In this document: one piece after another, positions 34,057-41,478 of the stretch
Layout of the letters: every line of letters begins with the position of its first letter
Numbering within the stretch: the stretch's first letter is position 1
Assembly: GCA_959596515.1 (NCBI GenBank)
Contig: CAUFXR010000010.1
Coordinates: forward strand, 1-42,596
Direction: 5' to 3'
DNA from: an uncultured Oscillospiraceae bacterium
Lineage (GTDB): Bacteria > Bacillota > Clostridia > Oscillospirales > Acutalibacteraceae
Length of the DNA: 42,596 nt
Made by a program: the position numbers and the translations under genes
Notes under the pieces: generated by a model
Database searches by the model: none
What the model was told of the DNA's origin: nothing
What the model saw: only the letters and a program-made list of their open reading frames with translations

Positions 34057-34511
34057 TCTACCGCCACTTCCGTTTGAATTTGAAGATTTTCTTCCAGATA
34101 TTTTTGGATCCTGATTTTATCCTCTGGGTTGTCTGTAATGACAATCAATTTACTAATACCTATGCTGTCCGAGCTGGAAGTATCCATCACAGCCTCAACT
34201 TTTTTATAAGGAATTTGTGCTTCTCGTAATTTCTGGCCCACCAGACCTTCTACGTTATCCTGCGCAGCGTCAATCACCTGCTGTTCAAAATGGACGGAAA
34301 AGTTCTGTGCCTGAGAGGAATTAGAAATATCCAAATCAGGAAACTGAAAATCCAGTTTAGAGATAGGAGAGATCATGGCACAAAGCAAAAATCCGCCCAA
34401 TACGAACCTCATGATCTTTTCCATTCTGCCTGAGGGAATAATCATCTCCAGCATACAGCTGGCCAGAGCCGCCAAGCATAGAATCGCGGACCATTCTTTG
34501 ATTCCGTTCAT
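34053..34511 (-). CDS. spoIIIAF: Stage III sporulation protein AF (SpoIIIAF)
   Basis: A 152-residue protein with two N-terminal membrane segments (about 6-22 and 31-48: CLAALASCMLEMII, FVLGGFLLCAMI) and an alpha/beta soluble domain. Start at ATG 34511 with GGAGG 9 nt upstream, sharing ATGA with spoIIIAE; an in-frame start 21 codons earlier would be inside AE. Ends with ATGA into AG. Confidence 0.93.
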   Translation of the reverse strand: MNGIKEWSAILCLAALASCMLEMIIPSGRMEKIMRFVLGGFLLCAMISPISKLDFQFPDLDISNSSQAQNFSVHFEQQVIDAAQDNVEGLVGQKLREAQIPYKKVEAVMDTSSSDSIGISKLIVITDNPEDKIRIQKYLEENLQIQTEVAVE

Positions 34512-35671
34512 GTTTGTCCGCCTCCTATCAGCAATAACAGCACGGTTGATATTATCAGGATTACCATACAGCACACCACAATCGCGATCATTGTGCTGAT
34601 AACCTTCCCTACGGAGCGCAAAAGAATCGAAATTTCTTTTAACTCGAATAAATCGCCTACTACTGCGGAAAGATTAACCGCAGCCAGCCACAAAATCAAC
34701 TTTAGCAGTATTGGTAAAAAAATGACCCCCGCGGCCAGAATTCCAAAGGCACCGACTCCTGATTTCAAGACTTTAACACAGCTTTGTACTGTTGTATAAG
34801 CGTCGCTCAGAGCTCCGCCGACTACCGGAATAAAATTACTGACCGCAAACTTTACCGCCTTGGTACCCGCATTATCCGCCGCCACGCCGATCAGATTTTG
34901 AATGGTTAGCAAGCTGACGAAAATGGTCATGACAATAGAAAGTACCCACTTTACCGTTTTATAAAACATCTCGCAAACCCCGTTGAATTTGAGGCGCGGG
35001 GAAATGCTAGATACGATAGATAGCGCTAAAAAAATATTCAGCATGGGGACCAGAAAATATGTCGAAAGCTGCGAGACCACTTCCCCGGCTCCGATCATCA
35101 TCATGTGGTAGGATGCGGCGCTGACCGTTTGTCCTCCGGCGATCATAATGCCGGCCAATACCGGCACGTAGCACATCAAAAACATGGACGAACCATAAAT
35201 CACCTCGGCGGTCTCCGCAACACAATCCACGATTGGCATAATAATCGCAGCGCAGACGCATAAAGTCCCCACCGTATTCACGACACCGGAAAGAGGTCGT
35301 TCTCCAAAAGAAACTTTTAAGCCTTCCATTAAGGCACACAGTAAAATCACAAACAGTACCTGTAACATTGCGACAAGAGGGCCTTTGATCTGTTCCTGCG
35401 CCTGGGTTCCGATTTCGGAAAACACAGTACCGGGGTTTAGATTTTGAATCGACTGCCAGTCCGGTGAGGTAATCCCCAGCTTTTCCAGACTGTTCTGCGC
35501 ATCGGATGGGAGTTCTTCCCAGAGGTCGTTAGCACCGCTGGTCTCCATTTGATCCTGATAGTATTCGTCAAGGCTTAGAGCGTTTTCCTCCTCTGCCGCA
35601 TGGACCTGAACGCCACCAAAAAATATTACGGAAAAAAAGATAATGATGAGCAAAAGCAGTTTCTTTTTCAT
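34508..35671 (-). CDS. spoIIIAE: Stage III sporulation protein AE (SpoIIIAE)
   Basis: Polytopic membrane component of the feeding-tube complex. The 387-residue product has a signal peptide (about 1-25), a soluble stretch, and several membrane segments (from about residue 100 on, with VAMLQVLFVILLCALMEG and later segments). It overlaps AD and AF by 4 nt each. Confidence 0.95.
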   Translation of the reverse strand: MKKKLLLLIIIFFSVIFFGGVQVHAAEEENALSLDEYYQDQMETSGANDLWEELPSDAQNSLEKLGITSPDWQSIQNLNPGTVFSEIGTQAQEQIKGPLVAMLQVLFVILLCALMEGLKVSFGERPLSGVVNTVGTLCVCAAIIMPIVDCVAETAEVIYGSSMFLMCYVPVLAGIMIAGGQTVSAASYHMMMIGAGEVVSQLSTYFLVPMLNIFLALSIVSSISPRLKFNGVCEMFYKTVKWVLSIVMTIFVSLLTIQNLIGVAADNAGTKAVKFAVSNFIPVVGGALSDAYTTVQSCVKVLKSGVGAFGILAAGVIFLPILLKLILWLAAVNLSAVVGDLFELKEISILLRSVGKVISTMIAIVVCCMVILIISTVLLLLIGGGQT

Positions 35672-36063
35672 GCGCCGCCTCCAATCAGAGAAAGGGCGGA
35701 GCTAGCGATTTGCTGGAATAACGGAAGAGCCAGAATCACAATAAATAACTTTCCCGCCAGTTCCACTTTCGCAGCCAAGGCGCCCTCGCCGGCATCCCGG
35801 CAGGAATCGGCGGAAAGCTGTGTCAGAAAGCAAACACCCAGAGTTTTCAGAAGGATCACGCCGTATTCACTGCTAATTCCCGCGGCGGAAATCAATTCCC
35901 GAATTTGGCTGATGGCGGGAGAAATTTTGGAAAGTATCATCCAAAGCAAAAGAACCCCTGCGCCCAAGCTGATGAGAATCGAATATTCCGGATTGTACTT
36001 TTTCAGCATCACCGCCAAGATCGCGGCCAAAATGGCGATGCCGGATAACGCTACAATCTCCAT
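35668..36063 (-). CDS. spoIIIAD: Stage III sporulation protein AD (SpoIIIAD)
   Basis: A 131-residue polytopic membrane protein with segments near 4-20, 27-42, 67-80 and 100-120. It starts 2 bp after spoIIIAC and shares ATGA with spoIIIAE. Same domain family as SpoIIIAC. Confidence 0.94.
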   Translation of the reverse strand: MEIVALSGIAILAAILAVMLKKYNPEYSILISLGAGVLLLWMILSKISPAISQIRELISAAGISSEYGVILLKTLGVCFLTQLSADSCRDAGEGALAAKVELAGKLFIVILALPLFQQIASSALSLIGGGA

Positions 36064-36065
36064 TT

Positions 36066-36260
36066 TTATAACCCAAATATGGTTTTGATGGTTTGAAACA
36101 GGGTATCGATTTGCTGGATAATCATCATCAAAACCACAATCAAACCCGCAAGGGTCGTCATCATCGCCTGTTCTTCCCTGCCGGACCGCACCAGGAGCTG
36201 ATTCAACACCGCCACAATGATGCCGATCGCCGCAATTCTAAAAATAAAATTCACGTCCAT
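36066..36260 (-). CDS. spoIIIAC: Stage III sporulation protein AC (SpoIIIAC)
   Basis: A 64-residue protein of two membrane segments (MDVNFIFRIAAIGIIVAVLN and MTTLAGLIVVLMMIIQQI). Length and position between AB and AD are exactly those of SpoIIIAC. Small but unmistakable in context. Confidence 0.94.
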   Translation of the reverse strand: MDVNFIFRIAAIGIIVAVLNQLLVRSGREEQAMMTTLAGLIVVLMMIIQQIDTLFQTIKTIFGL

Positions 36261-36287
36261 GGTACTCTTTTCCTTCCTTACGCTCTT

Positions 36288-36794
36288 TTACAAAAACAGC
36301 AGGGCGGTGGTGATTCCCAAGCTTAATCCCAACATTTGATACAGCTTTCCTTTTCTCACCTTACACTCCCTGGCCTCCTCCAGCCTTAGTTTTGTCCGCT
36401 CATTATTCAGCTTTAGATGGGACAGTTGTCCCTCTAAATCACTGATTCCCAGACCTTTTCCCAAGTCTAACAGTAACTCCATATCCCCCTTCAAAAGCCC
36501 ATTGTCCTTGGAAAGCTTTCCAACGCCTTTGTTCCAGGCTTCAAAAAAAGGATCTCCCTCTTGGATTCTTTCACAGCATTCTTTAAGCAGCGGCGCAAGA
36601 CGCCGATAATCCCTTAGTTTTTCTAAAATACATTTCAGAGAGCTGGAATCATACCGAATCTGCAAAGTCAACTCAGAAAGGAATCTTTGGTATTCCTCAA
36701 AAAAAAGCGTCCTCGCCGTCAGCTTTTTAGATTGCAGATACCCAATCGCGCCCCCGGTCAGCACGATGAGAAGACAGCCGATCATTTTTATCAT
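36288..36794 (-). CDS. spoIIIAB: Stage III sporulation protein AB (SpoIIIAB)
   Basis: A 168-residue protein with a membrane segment at each end (IGCLLIVLTGGAIGYLQ and MLGLSLGITTALLFL) and a helical middle, resembling GspF-type inner-membrane parts. ATG 36794 is preferred: AGGTG lies 6 nt upstream. The start is 68 nt inside the open frame of spoIIIAA. Confidence 0.93.
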   Translation of the reverse strand: MIKMIGCLLIVLTGGAIGYLQSKKLTARTLFFEEYQRFLSELTLQIRYDSSSLKCILEKLRDYRRLAPLLKECCERIQEGDPFFEAWNKGVGKLSKDNGLLKGDMELLLDLGKGLGISDLEGQLSHLKLNNERTKLRLEEARECKVRKGKLYQMLGLSLGITTALLFL

Positions 36795-37737
36795 CCGGAT
36801 CACCTACTTTATAAATTCCTTGGACTGTCCCTGGCATAGAGCGTCCTTCCAATAACACAATCTTATGAAAAGCACCGCTTTGCAACAACTGATTTCCCTG
36901 GGATCTTCGGTGGATTTCCCCCAGGTTTCCCGCATGGAGAGTAGTAATCAGTCCTACCCCGGCGTTTAACCCTTCCTCGATTGCGGCGATTTCCCGGCGA
37001 CTTCCCGCCTCATCGCAAACGATAAACTCCGGAGACAGACAGCGTATCGCCTGAAGAATCCCTTCCCCCTTAGGAAACCCGGTCAGTACATCGCAGAGTC
37101 CCAAGTCATTTTGGCATACTCCCTGAAAGGTTCCCCCCAATTCTCCGCGCTCATCTATAACCACTACCTTTTTCCCCCGCAGAGAAAGCTGTCGAGCAAT
37201 ATCTCGCAAAATAGTTGTTTTTCCACTGGCAGGCGGCCCGGCAATCAGAAATCCGGAGAATTCCTCTCCAAGTGCCCTCAAAAGCTCATCTGCCGCTCCA
37301 TAAACCTCTCTGGCAATTCTGATATTCAAAGAGGAAATATCCCGAATTCCGGAAACATCTTTTTCTTCATAAACCGCTGTGCCACAGACACCAACACGAT
37401 GGCCTCCCGCCATGGTAACATACCCCTGCCGAATTTCGTGCTGATGGCTGTATACCGAATAACTACAGCAATGATGAAAGCTATTCAATATCTCTTGTGA
37501 GGAAACAACCGGAAGAGTGCGGTCAAAACGCTGAGTCAGCCTACCCTGTTCCTTTACAAAATAGGTCTCTCTCCCGGTATAAACCGCGATCGGGCGGTTA
37601 GCCCTTAAGCGGATTTCCTGTGCCTTCTCTTTTACAGATTCGGGAATCTGGAACAAAATCGTGCGCAGACTGCCGCACAGTCCTTGCGTGGCGCTGTCAA
37701 ATGGACGCTGATGAAGTTCAAGAGAATAGGTTTCCAA
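36727..37737 (-). CDS. spoIIIAA: Stage III sporulation protein AA (SpoIIIAA), ATPase
   Basis: Secretion-type AAA ATPase that is thought to power the SpoIIIA channel. The 336-residue product has Walker A GPPASGKTT (167-175), the VVIDERGELGG block, the GLITTLHAGNLGEIHRR block. The start is TTG 37737 with GGAGG upstream. The last about 22 residues read through the start of spoIIIAB. The promoter cannot be placed with confidence; I looked for a sigma-E form and saw no good match. Confidence 0.94.
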   Translation of the reverse strand: METYSLELHQRPFDSATQGLCGSLRTILFQIPESVKEKAQEIRLRANRPIAVYTGRETYFVKEQGRLTQRFDRTLPVVSSQEILNSFHHCCSYSVYSHQHEIRQGYVTMAGGHRVGVCGTAVYEEKDVSGIRDISSLNIRIAREVYGAADELLRALGEEFSGFLIAGPPASGKTTILRDIARQLSLRGKKVVVIDERGELGGTFQGVCQNDLGLCDVLTGFPKGEGILQAIRCLSPEFIVCDEAGSRREIAAIEEGLNAGVGLITTLHAGNLGEIHRRSQGNQLLQSGAFHKIVLLEGRSMPGTVQGIYKVGDPDDKNDRLSSHRADRGRDWVSAI

Positions 37738-37750
37738 TTTGAGTGCCTCC

Positions 37751-37807
37751 TTGTCCAGTTTCTATAATCATGAATATGGACAAAGGGGCACAGTTAGAAC
37801 TGGACAA
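37751..37807. promoter_or_regulatory. Inverted repeat in the spoIIIAA leader
   Basis: TTGTCCAGTT (37751-37760) and its perfect complement AACTGGACAA (37798-37807) are separated by 37 bp. On minus RNA the second arm runs directly into the GGAGG ribosome site of spoIIIAA. The direct repeat TGGACAAA occurs at both ends of this interval. Confidence 0.5.
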
Positions 37808-37851
37808 ACCGAAAAGCGGAAAAGAAAATCATTGGAAGAAATCTCTGAAAA

Positions 37852-37886
37852 CAAAAAAATCCGATGAAGACTAGCCTCATCGGATT
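37852..37886 (-). terminator. Terminator of ligA
   Basis: A perfect 10-bp stem (37858-37867 with 37877-37886) with a 9-nt loop, followed by a U-run on minus. It lies 26 bp after the ligA stop. Confidence 0.9.
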
Positions 37887-37912
37887 ACACACAAATAAAA
37901 TTTTATTGTAAC

Positions 37913-39898
37913 TTATTGCAGCATAGATAGAAATTCCTCTTCGGAAATCACAGGGACCCCCAGCATCTGCGCTTTGGTCAATTTACTGCCAGCTTCTTCG
38001 CCGGCAAGCACAAAGCTGGTTTTTTTCGACACACTGGAGGAAACCTTTCCTCCCCTGTCCTCAATCATTTTTCCCGCCTCACTGCGAGTATAGGTAGGAA
38101 GGGTACCAGTAAGCACAAAGGTTTTTCCCGCAAAACGGAGATCTTTACTTTCGATTTTTTCAAAAGCTTCCAGATTAACTCCCTTAGTGCGGAAAGCATC
38201 GATCAGGGCTTTTGTCTCTGGCAGAGAGAAATAATAAGCGGCGCTTTCCGCCATGATCTGTCCAAAGCCGTCGATAGCGGCGATTTCTTCCGGCGTCGCC
38301 TTTAGAATCTGGTCGATCGTGGGGAATCTTTCAGTCAGTAACTTAGCCGCCCGAAGACCGATATGCCGGATGCCCAGAGCGTAAATAAACCGGTAGAAGT
38401 CATTCCCTTTGGATCTCTCCACAGCATTCAATAGATTCTCCGCCGATTTCTCCCCCATGCGTTCCAAATCGATCAGCGCTTCCTTATTCAAGCTGTAAAG
38501 ATCCACCGGAGAACTTACTAGCCGATGATCTACCAATTGTTCCAGCACCGCCGGCCCCAATCCCTCCATATCCATAGCATCCCGGGAGACAAAATGGATC
38601 AGATGGCGCAAAAGCTGAGCCGGACACTGGGTGTTGTCACACCGCAGAGCTGCCTCTCCCGGTTCTCTCTGTACTTTTGATCCGCAGGAAGGGCAACGCT
38701 CTGGCATCTGATACGGCTGTGAATCCGGCTTATGCGCTTTTACCGACACCACCTCCGGAATAATCTCACCTGCTTTTCTCAGCACCACCGTGTCCCCGAG
38801 TCGGATATCTTTTTCTTTGATAAAGTCCTCGTTGTGCAGGGTGGCCCTGCTCACAGTAGTCCCCGCCAAAAGGACCGGCTCGAACAAACCCGTAGGCGTC
38901 AGCACACCGGTTCTTCCAACGTTGATTTCAATATCCAGCAGTGTGGTTTCCTTTTCTTCCGGCGGATATTTAAACGCTTCGGCCCATTTGGGAAATTTGG
39001 AGGTGCTTCCAATCAATTTCCGATCACGAAAGGCGTTTACCTTGACAACCGCTCCATCTACAGGAAAAGAAAACTCACCGCGCTGCTCCCCAATTCTCTG
39101 GATCTCCTTAATTACGTCTTCCATATTATCATAGCAATTATAAAAAGGAGGCGTGGGAAAGCCAAGTTCTGTTAAATAGTCTAAGGACTCTTTATGGGTG
39201 TTTAACCCGACACCCTCTATCTGCTGGATATTGAACACATAGATATCCAATTCCCTTTGAGCGGTAATTTTGGAGTCCTTTTGCCGCAAGGATCCTGCAG
39301 CCGCATTTCTCGGATTTTTAAAAGGCTTCTCTTCATTTAATTCCTGACGTTCCAAAAGCCTTAAAAAACTCTCATTGGACATATAAACTTCGCCTCGAAC
39401 CTCCAAAAAAGGCACGGAACGCTCCAGTTTCTTGGGAATCGTCCTAATGGTCCGCAAATTTTCGGTAACATCTTCCCCTACGTTTCCATCCCCTCTGGTA
39501 GAGCCCCGGACAAAAATGCCATTACGGTACTCCAATGAAACAGAAAGGCCGTCAAATTTCGGTTCTACCACATAAGAAACCTCGGGGACCACCTCCCGTA
39601 CCTTACGGTCAAAGTCATAAAGCTCCTCCTCGGAAAAGCTGTCATGGAGGCTTTCCATCGGCACCGTGTGAGTCACTGGGGTGAATTTATTTAAGGCGGC
39701 GCCGCCTACCTTTTGAGTCGGAGAATCCTCCGTTACAAGCTCCGGATAGGCATGCTCAATTCCCTCAAGTTCCCGCAGCATCATATCGTATTCATAATCG
39801 GTAATCTCCGGATTGTCTTCCTCATAATATTTTCTCGCGTGATAATTCAGTTTTTTCCGCAGTTCCTCCGCCGATTTTCTGGCGCTTTCCAAATCCAT
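37913..39898 (-). CDS. ligA: NAD-dependent DNA ligase LigA
   Basis: Seals DNA nicks in replication and repair. The 661-residue product has the adenylated lysine K114 in EPKFDG (KxDG), a four-Cys zinc finger (CPSCG...CDNTQCPAQ, about 407-431), helix-hairpin-helix repeats, and a C-terminal BRCT domain (from about 590, GKTFVLTGTLPTYTRSEAG). pcrA, its usual upstream partner, is not visible here; yunB takes its place. Confidence 0.97.
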   Translation of the reverse strand: MDLESARKSAEELRKKLNYHARKYYEEDNPEITDYEYDMMLRELEGIEHAYPELVTEDSPTQKVGGAALNKFTPVTHTVPMESLHDSFSEEELYDFDRKVREVVPEVSYVVEPKFDGLSVSLEYRNGIFVRGSTRGDGNVGEDVTENLRTIRTIPKKLERSVPFLEVRGEVYMSNESFLRLLERQELNEEKPFKNPRNAAAGSLRQKDSKITAQRELDIYVFNIQQIEGVGLNTHKESLDYLTELGFPTPPFYNCYDNMEDVIKEIQRIGEQRGEFSFPVDGAVVKVNAFRDRKLIGSTSKFPKWAEAFKYPPEEKETTLLDIEINVGRTGVLTPTGLFEPVLLAGTTVSRATLHNEDFIKEKDIRLGDTVVLRKAGEIIPEVVSVKAHKPDSQPYQMPERCPSCGSKVQREPGEAALRCDNTQCPAQLLRHLIHFVSRDAMDMEGLGPAVLEQLVDHRLVSSPVDLYSLNKEALIDLERMGEKSAENLLNAVERSKGNDFYRFIYALGIRHIGLRAAKLLTERFPTIDQILKATPEEIAAIDGFGQIMAESAAYYFSLPETKALIDAFRTKGVNLEAFEKIESKDLRFAGKTFVLTGTLPTYTRSEAGKMIEDRGGKVSSSVSKKTSFVLAGEEAGSKLTKAQMLGVPVISEEEFLSMLQ

Positions 39899-39967
39899 TT
39901 CAAGAAACCTCCACTAACACTGATCAAAGATCTGAAATCCGTTTCGAATGAGTTTTATAGTAAAAAT

Positions 39968-39996
39968 ATTATAACCAAAAAACGGAAAGTTAGCAA
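39968..39996 (-). promoter_or_regulatory. Sigma-A promoter of ligA
   Basis: Minus strand: -35 TTGCTA (39991-39996), 17-bp spacer, -10 TATAAT (39968-39973), starting 1 bp after the yunB stop. The ligA start follows about 70 bp downstream. Confidence 0.75.
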
Positions 39997-39997
39997 C

Positions 39998-40648
39998 TTA
40001 TTGTTTCAGTGCGGAAAGATCCGCCATAAATTCCGGTACCTGCCCCACAATGACTGTTTCCGCCACCGCCACAGTGGTTTCCACTTCCACAGTCCTATGA
40101 ATCCCCGGCGCCATTAAAACCTGATATCCCTTTACTGTCATCAAAATCTGATGCTTTGTTTGATTGATGCCCGCAGATACAAATTCGCTTTTTAAATCTG
40201 TCACTACGCTTCCGCTGAAAGAAATGTCAATAGGAATTCCAGGTCCTTTATCTCGCAAAAGATTACTTCCTGTCAAAGTTCCAACCGGAACCGAAAATTC
40301 CCGGTGCTTTTCTTTGCCAAGAGCTTCCTGGACCGCTAGACTGATATCGGATTTTAATTGATTAATTTTTATAGAATCGGTAGTGACCGCTAAAACAGAG
40401 CCGTCTGTGGCTTTTTCAATATGTACTAAATCAGTATAAGTTATTTCCTCACGATTCAACTGAGTGGCAACCGCATCATTTACCGATTGATTAAACATCT
40501 GCTTTGCCTGGCTTTCTGCCGCCTTTTCCACCAAAGGGGATAATTGACATTCAATGACAAAAAACAGACCAATTAGTAAAATGATCGGAATCAAAAATTT
40601 AAACCGAGGCCGTTTTCTCCTGCACCGGATTTTTTTCCGTCTCAACAC
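39998..40648 (-). CDS. yunB: Sporulation protein YunB
   Basis: A sporulation membrane protein made in the mother cell in Bacillus. The 216-residue product has a very basic N-terminus (LRRKKIRCRRKRPRF), one membrane segment (about residues 18-34, FLIPIILLIGLFFVIEC), and a periplasm-type domain (GTLTGSNLL...GPGIPI). Start at GTG 40648 with GGGGTG 6 nt upstream; the frame is open farther but has no better site. No terminator precedes ligA. Confidence 0.88.
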   Translation of the reverse strand: MLRRKKIRCRRKRPRFKFLIPIILLIGLFFVIECQLSPLVEKAAESQAKQMFNQSVNDAVATQLNREEITYTDLVHIEKATDGSVLAVTTDSIKINQLKSDISLAVQEALGKEKHREFSVPVGTLTGSNLLRDKGPGIPIDISFSGSVVTDLKSEFVSAGINQTKHQILMTVKGYQVLMAPGIHRTVEVETTVAVAETVIVGQVPEFMADLSALKQ

Positions 40649-41097
40649 AAAAATCACCCCTTTTTCCAATCTATGTGGGACACGGGTAGGTTGACACAAA
40701 ATAAAATCTTCTCATAACAACCAGCCATAGGTTTTGGCCAGGATAAAACAGATCCAATAAATTTCCCCGGTCATACGTCTGAGTGTCAAAAACGAGCTGA
40801 CCGATTTTTCCGATCACTTTGGTGAGGCCAGAAAGTGGACGGGCGTTTTTGTATTGACAATGTTTCTGAAACGAAAAAGCTATCCGCTGTAGTCGGTACC
40901 GCTCGTTGGCACTTGGCACTTTAACGCCTAGCCTGCCATTCACCTCTAGTCTACCATGCCATCCGTCACTAGCTCACCATGCCATTCATCTTCTTAATTG
41001 CCTATCACAAGGATCAAAGTAACCAGTCTGCCACCGTAGAGTCCCCTAACAGCCAAAACGATATTCCCTGAAACTTTGTCAGAAAATCTCAGGTCAT
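40649..41097. other. 450-bp stretch upstream of yunB without a credible gene
   Basis: It contains a degenerate 90-codon open frame that I reject, and a 23-bp imperfect tandem repeat (40934-41002). I see no clear sigma-E or sigma-A promoter for yunB. Confidence 0.5.
40934..41002. repeat. 23-bp imperfect tandem repeat
   Basis: Three units beginning TGCCAT(T/C)C at 40934, 40957 and 40980, spaced exactly 23 bp. The first two share the TGCCAT start and the CTAG and ACCA pieces; the third is similar only at its start. Confidence 0.5.
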
Positions 41098-41134
41098 GAA
41101 AAAACCGACCTGCCGTTAAAACGGCAAGTCGGTT
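41098..41134 (-). terminator. Terminator behind the Dabb gene (and rpsA)
   Basis: A 15-step stem with one mismatch (41103-41117 with 41120-41134), and a six-U run on minus. It lies 15 bp after the Dabb stop. Confidence 0.9.
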
Positions 41135-41148
41135 CAACAGGTTATTTT

Positions 41149-41439
41149 TTACAGATCATAGTCGATCGCGATGCTGCTTTCGGCTACGGCGTGCATATGC
41201 TTTTTCACTACGGATACATGATAGGCATCCTCTTGATAATCATTCAGCGCTTCCCGATTATCCAGCGTGACTTGTAAAATCAGGTCATAGGAACGGGGAG
41301 AATGAAGAAAATCGACGCCTACAGAAATATCCCGCACCAAAGGGACATTGTCCTTCATGGATAAAAGGATATCACGGGCAACTTTGCAAGCTTCCTCACT
41401 ATTATCCTTGAGCTTAAAGCAGACAATATGACGAATCAT
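41149..41439 (-). CDS. Dabb (stress-responsive A/B barrel) domain protein
   Basis: A 96-residue dimeric alpha/beta-barrel-type protein; the Dabb family is stress-responsive in plants, with unclear roles in bacteria. Visible: MIRHIVCFKLKD, the DISVGVDFLHSPRSYDLIL block and the DYQEDAYHVSVVKKH region. It lies 39 bp downstream of rpsA, with a GAGAGGA site, and probably shares its transcript. Confidence 0.88.
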   Translation of the reverse strand: MIRHIVCFKLKDNSEEACKVARDILLSMKDNVPLVRDISVGVDFLHSPRSYDLILQVTLDNREALNDYQEDAYHVSVVKKHMHAVAESSIAIDYDL

Positions 41440-41478
41440 AATGGTAACGATCCTCTCAATATAGATATAAAAACAACC

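Noticed and set aside
35600..36088. 162-codon plus-strand frame across spoIIIAD/AE.
   Set aside because: Antisense to two genes of the spoIIIA operon whose order and overlaps are standard.
37737..37850. Sigma-E promoter for spoIIIA.
   Set aside because: I looked for the KMATATT/CATACAMT pattern and found only partial matches at the wrong spacing, so I do not report a site.
38732..39175. 147-codon plus-strand frame within ligA.
   Set aside because: Antisense shadow; ligA is complete on minus with all its motifs.
40671..40943. 90-codon open frame upstream of yunB on minus.
   Set aside because: The GAGGTG abuts the ATG too closely, the composition is not protein-like, it overlaps the yunB leader, and no recognizable motif is present.
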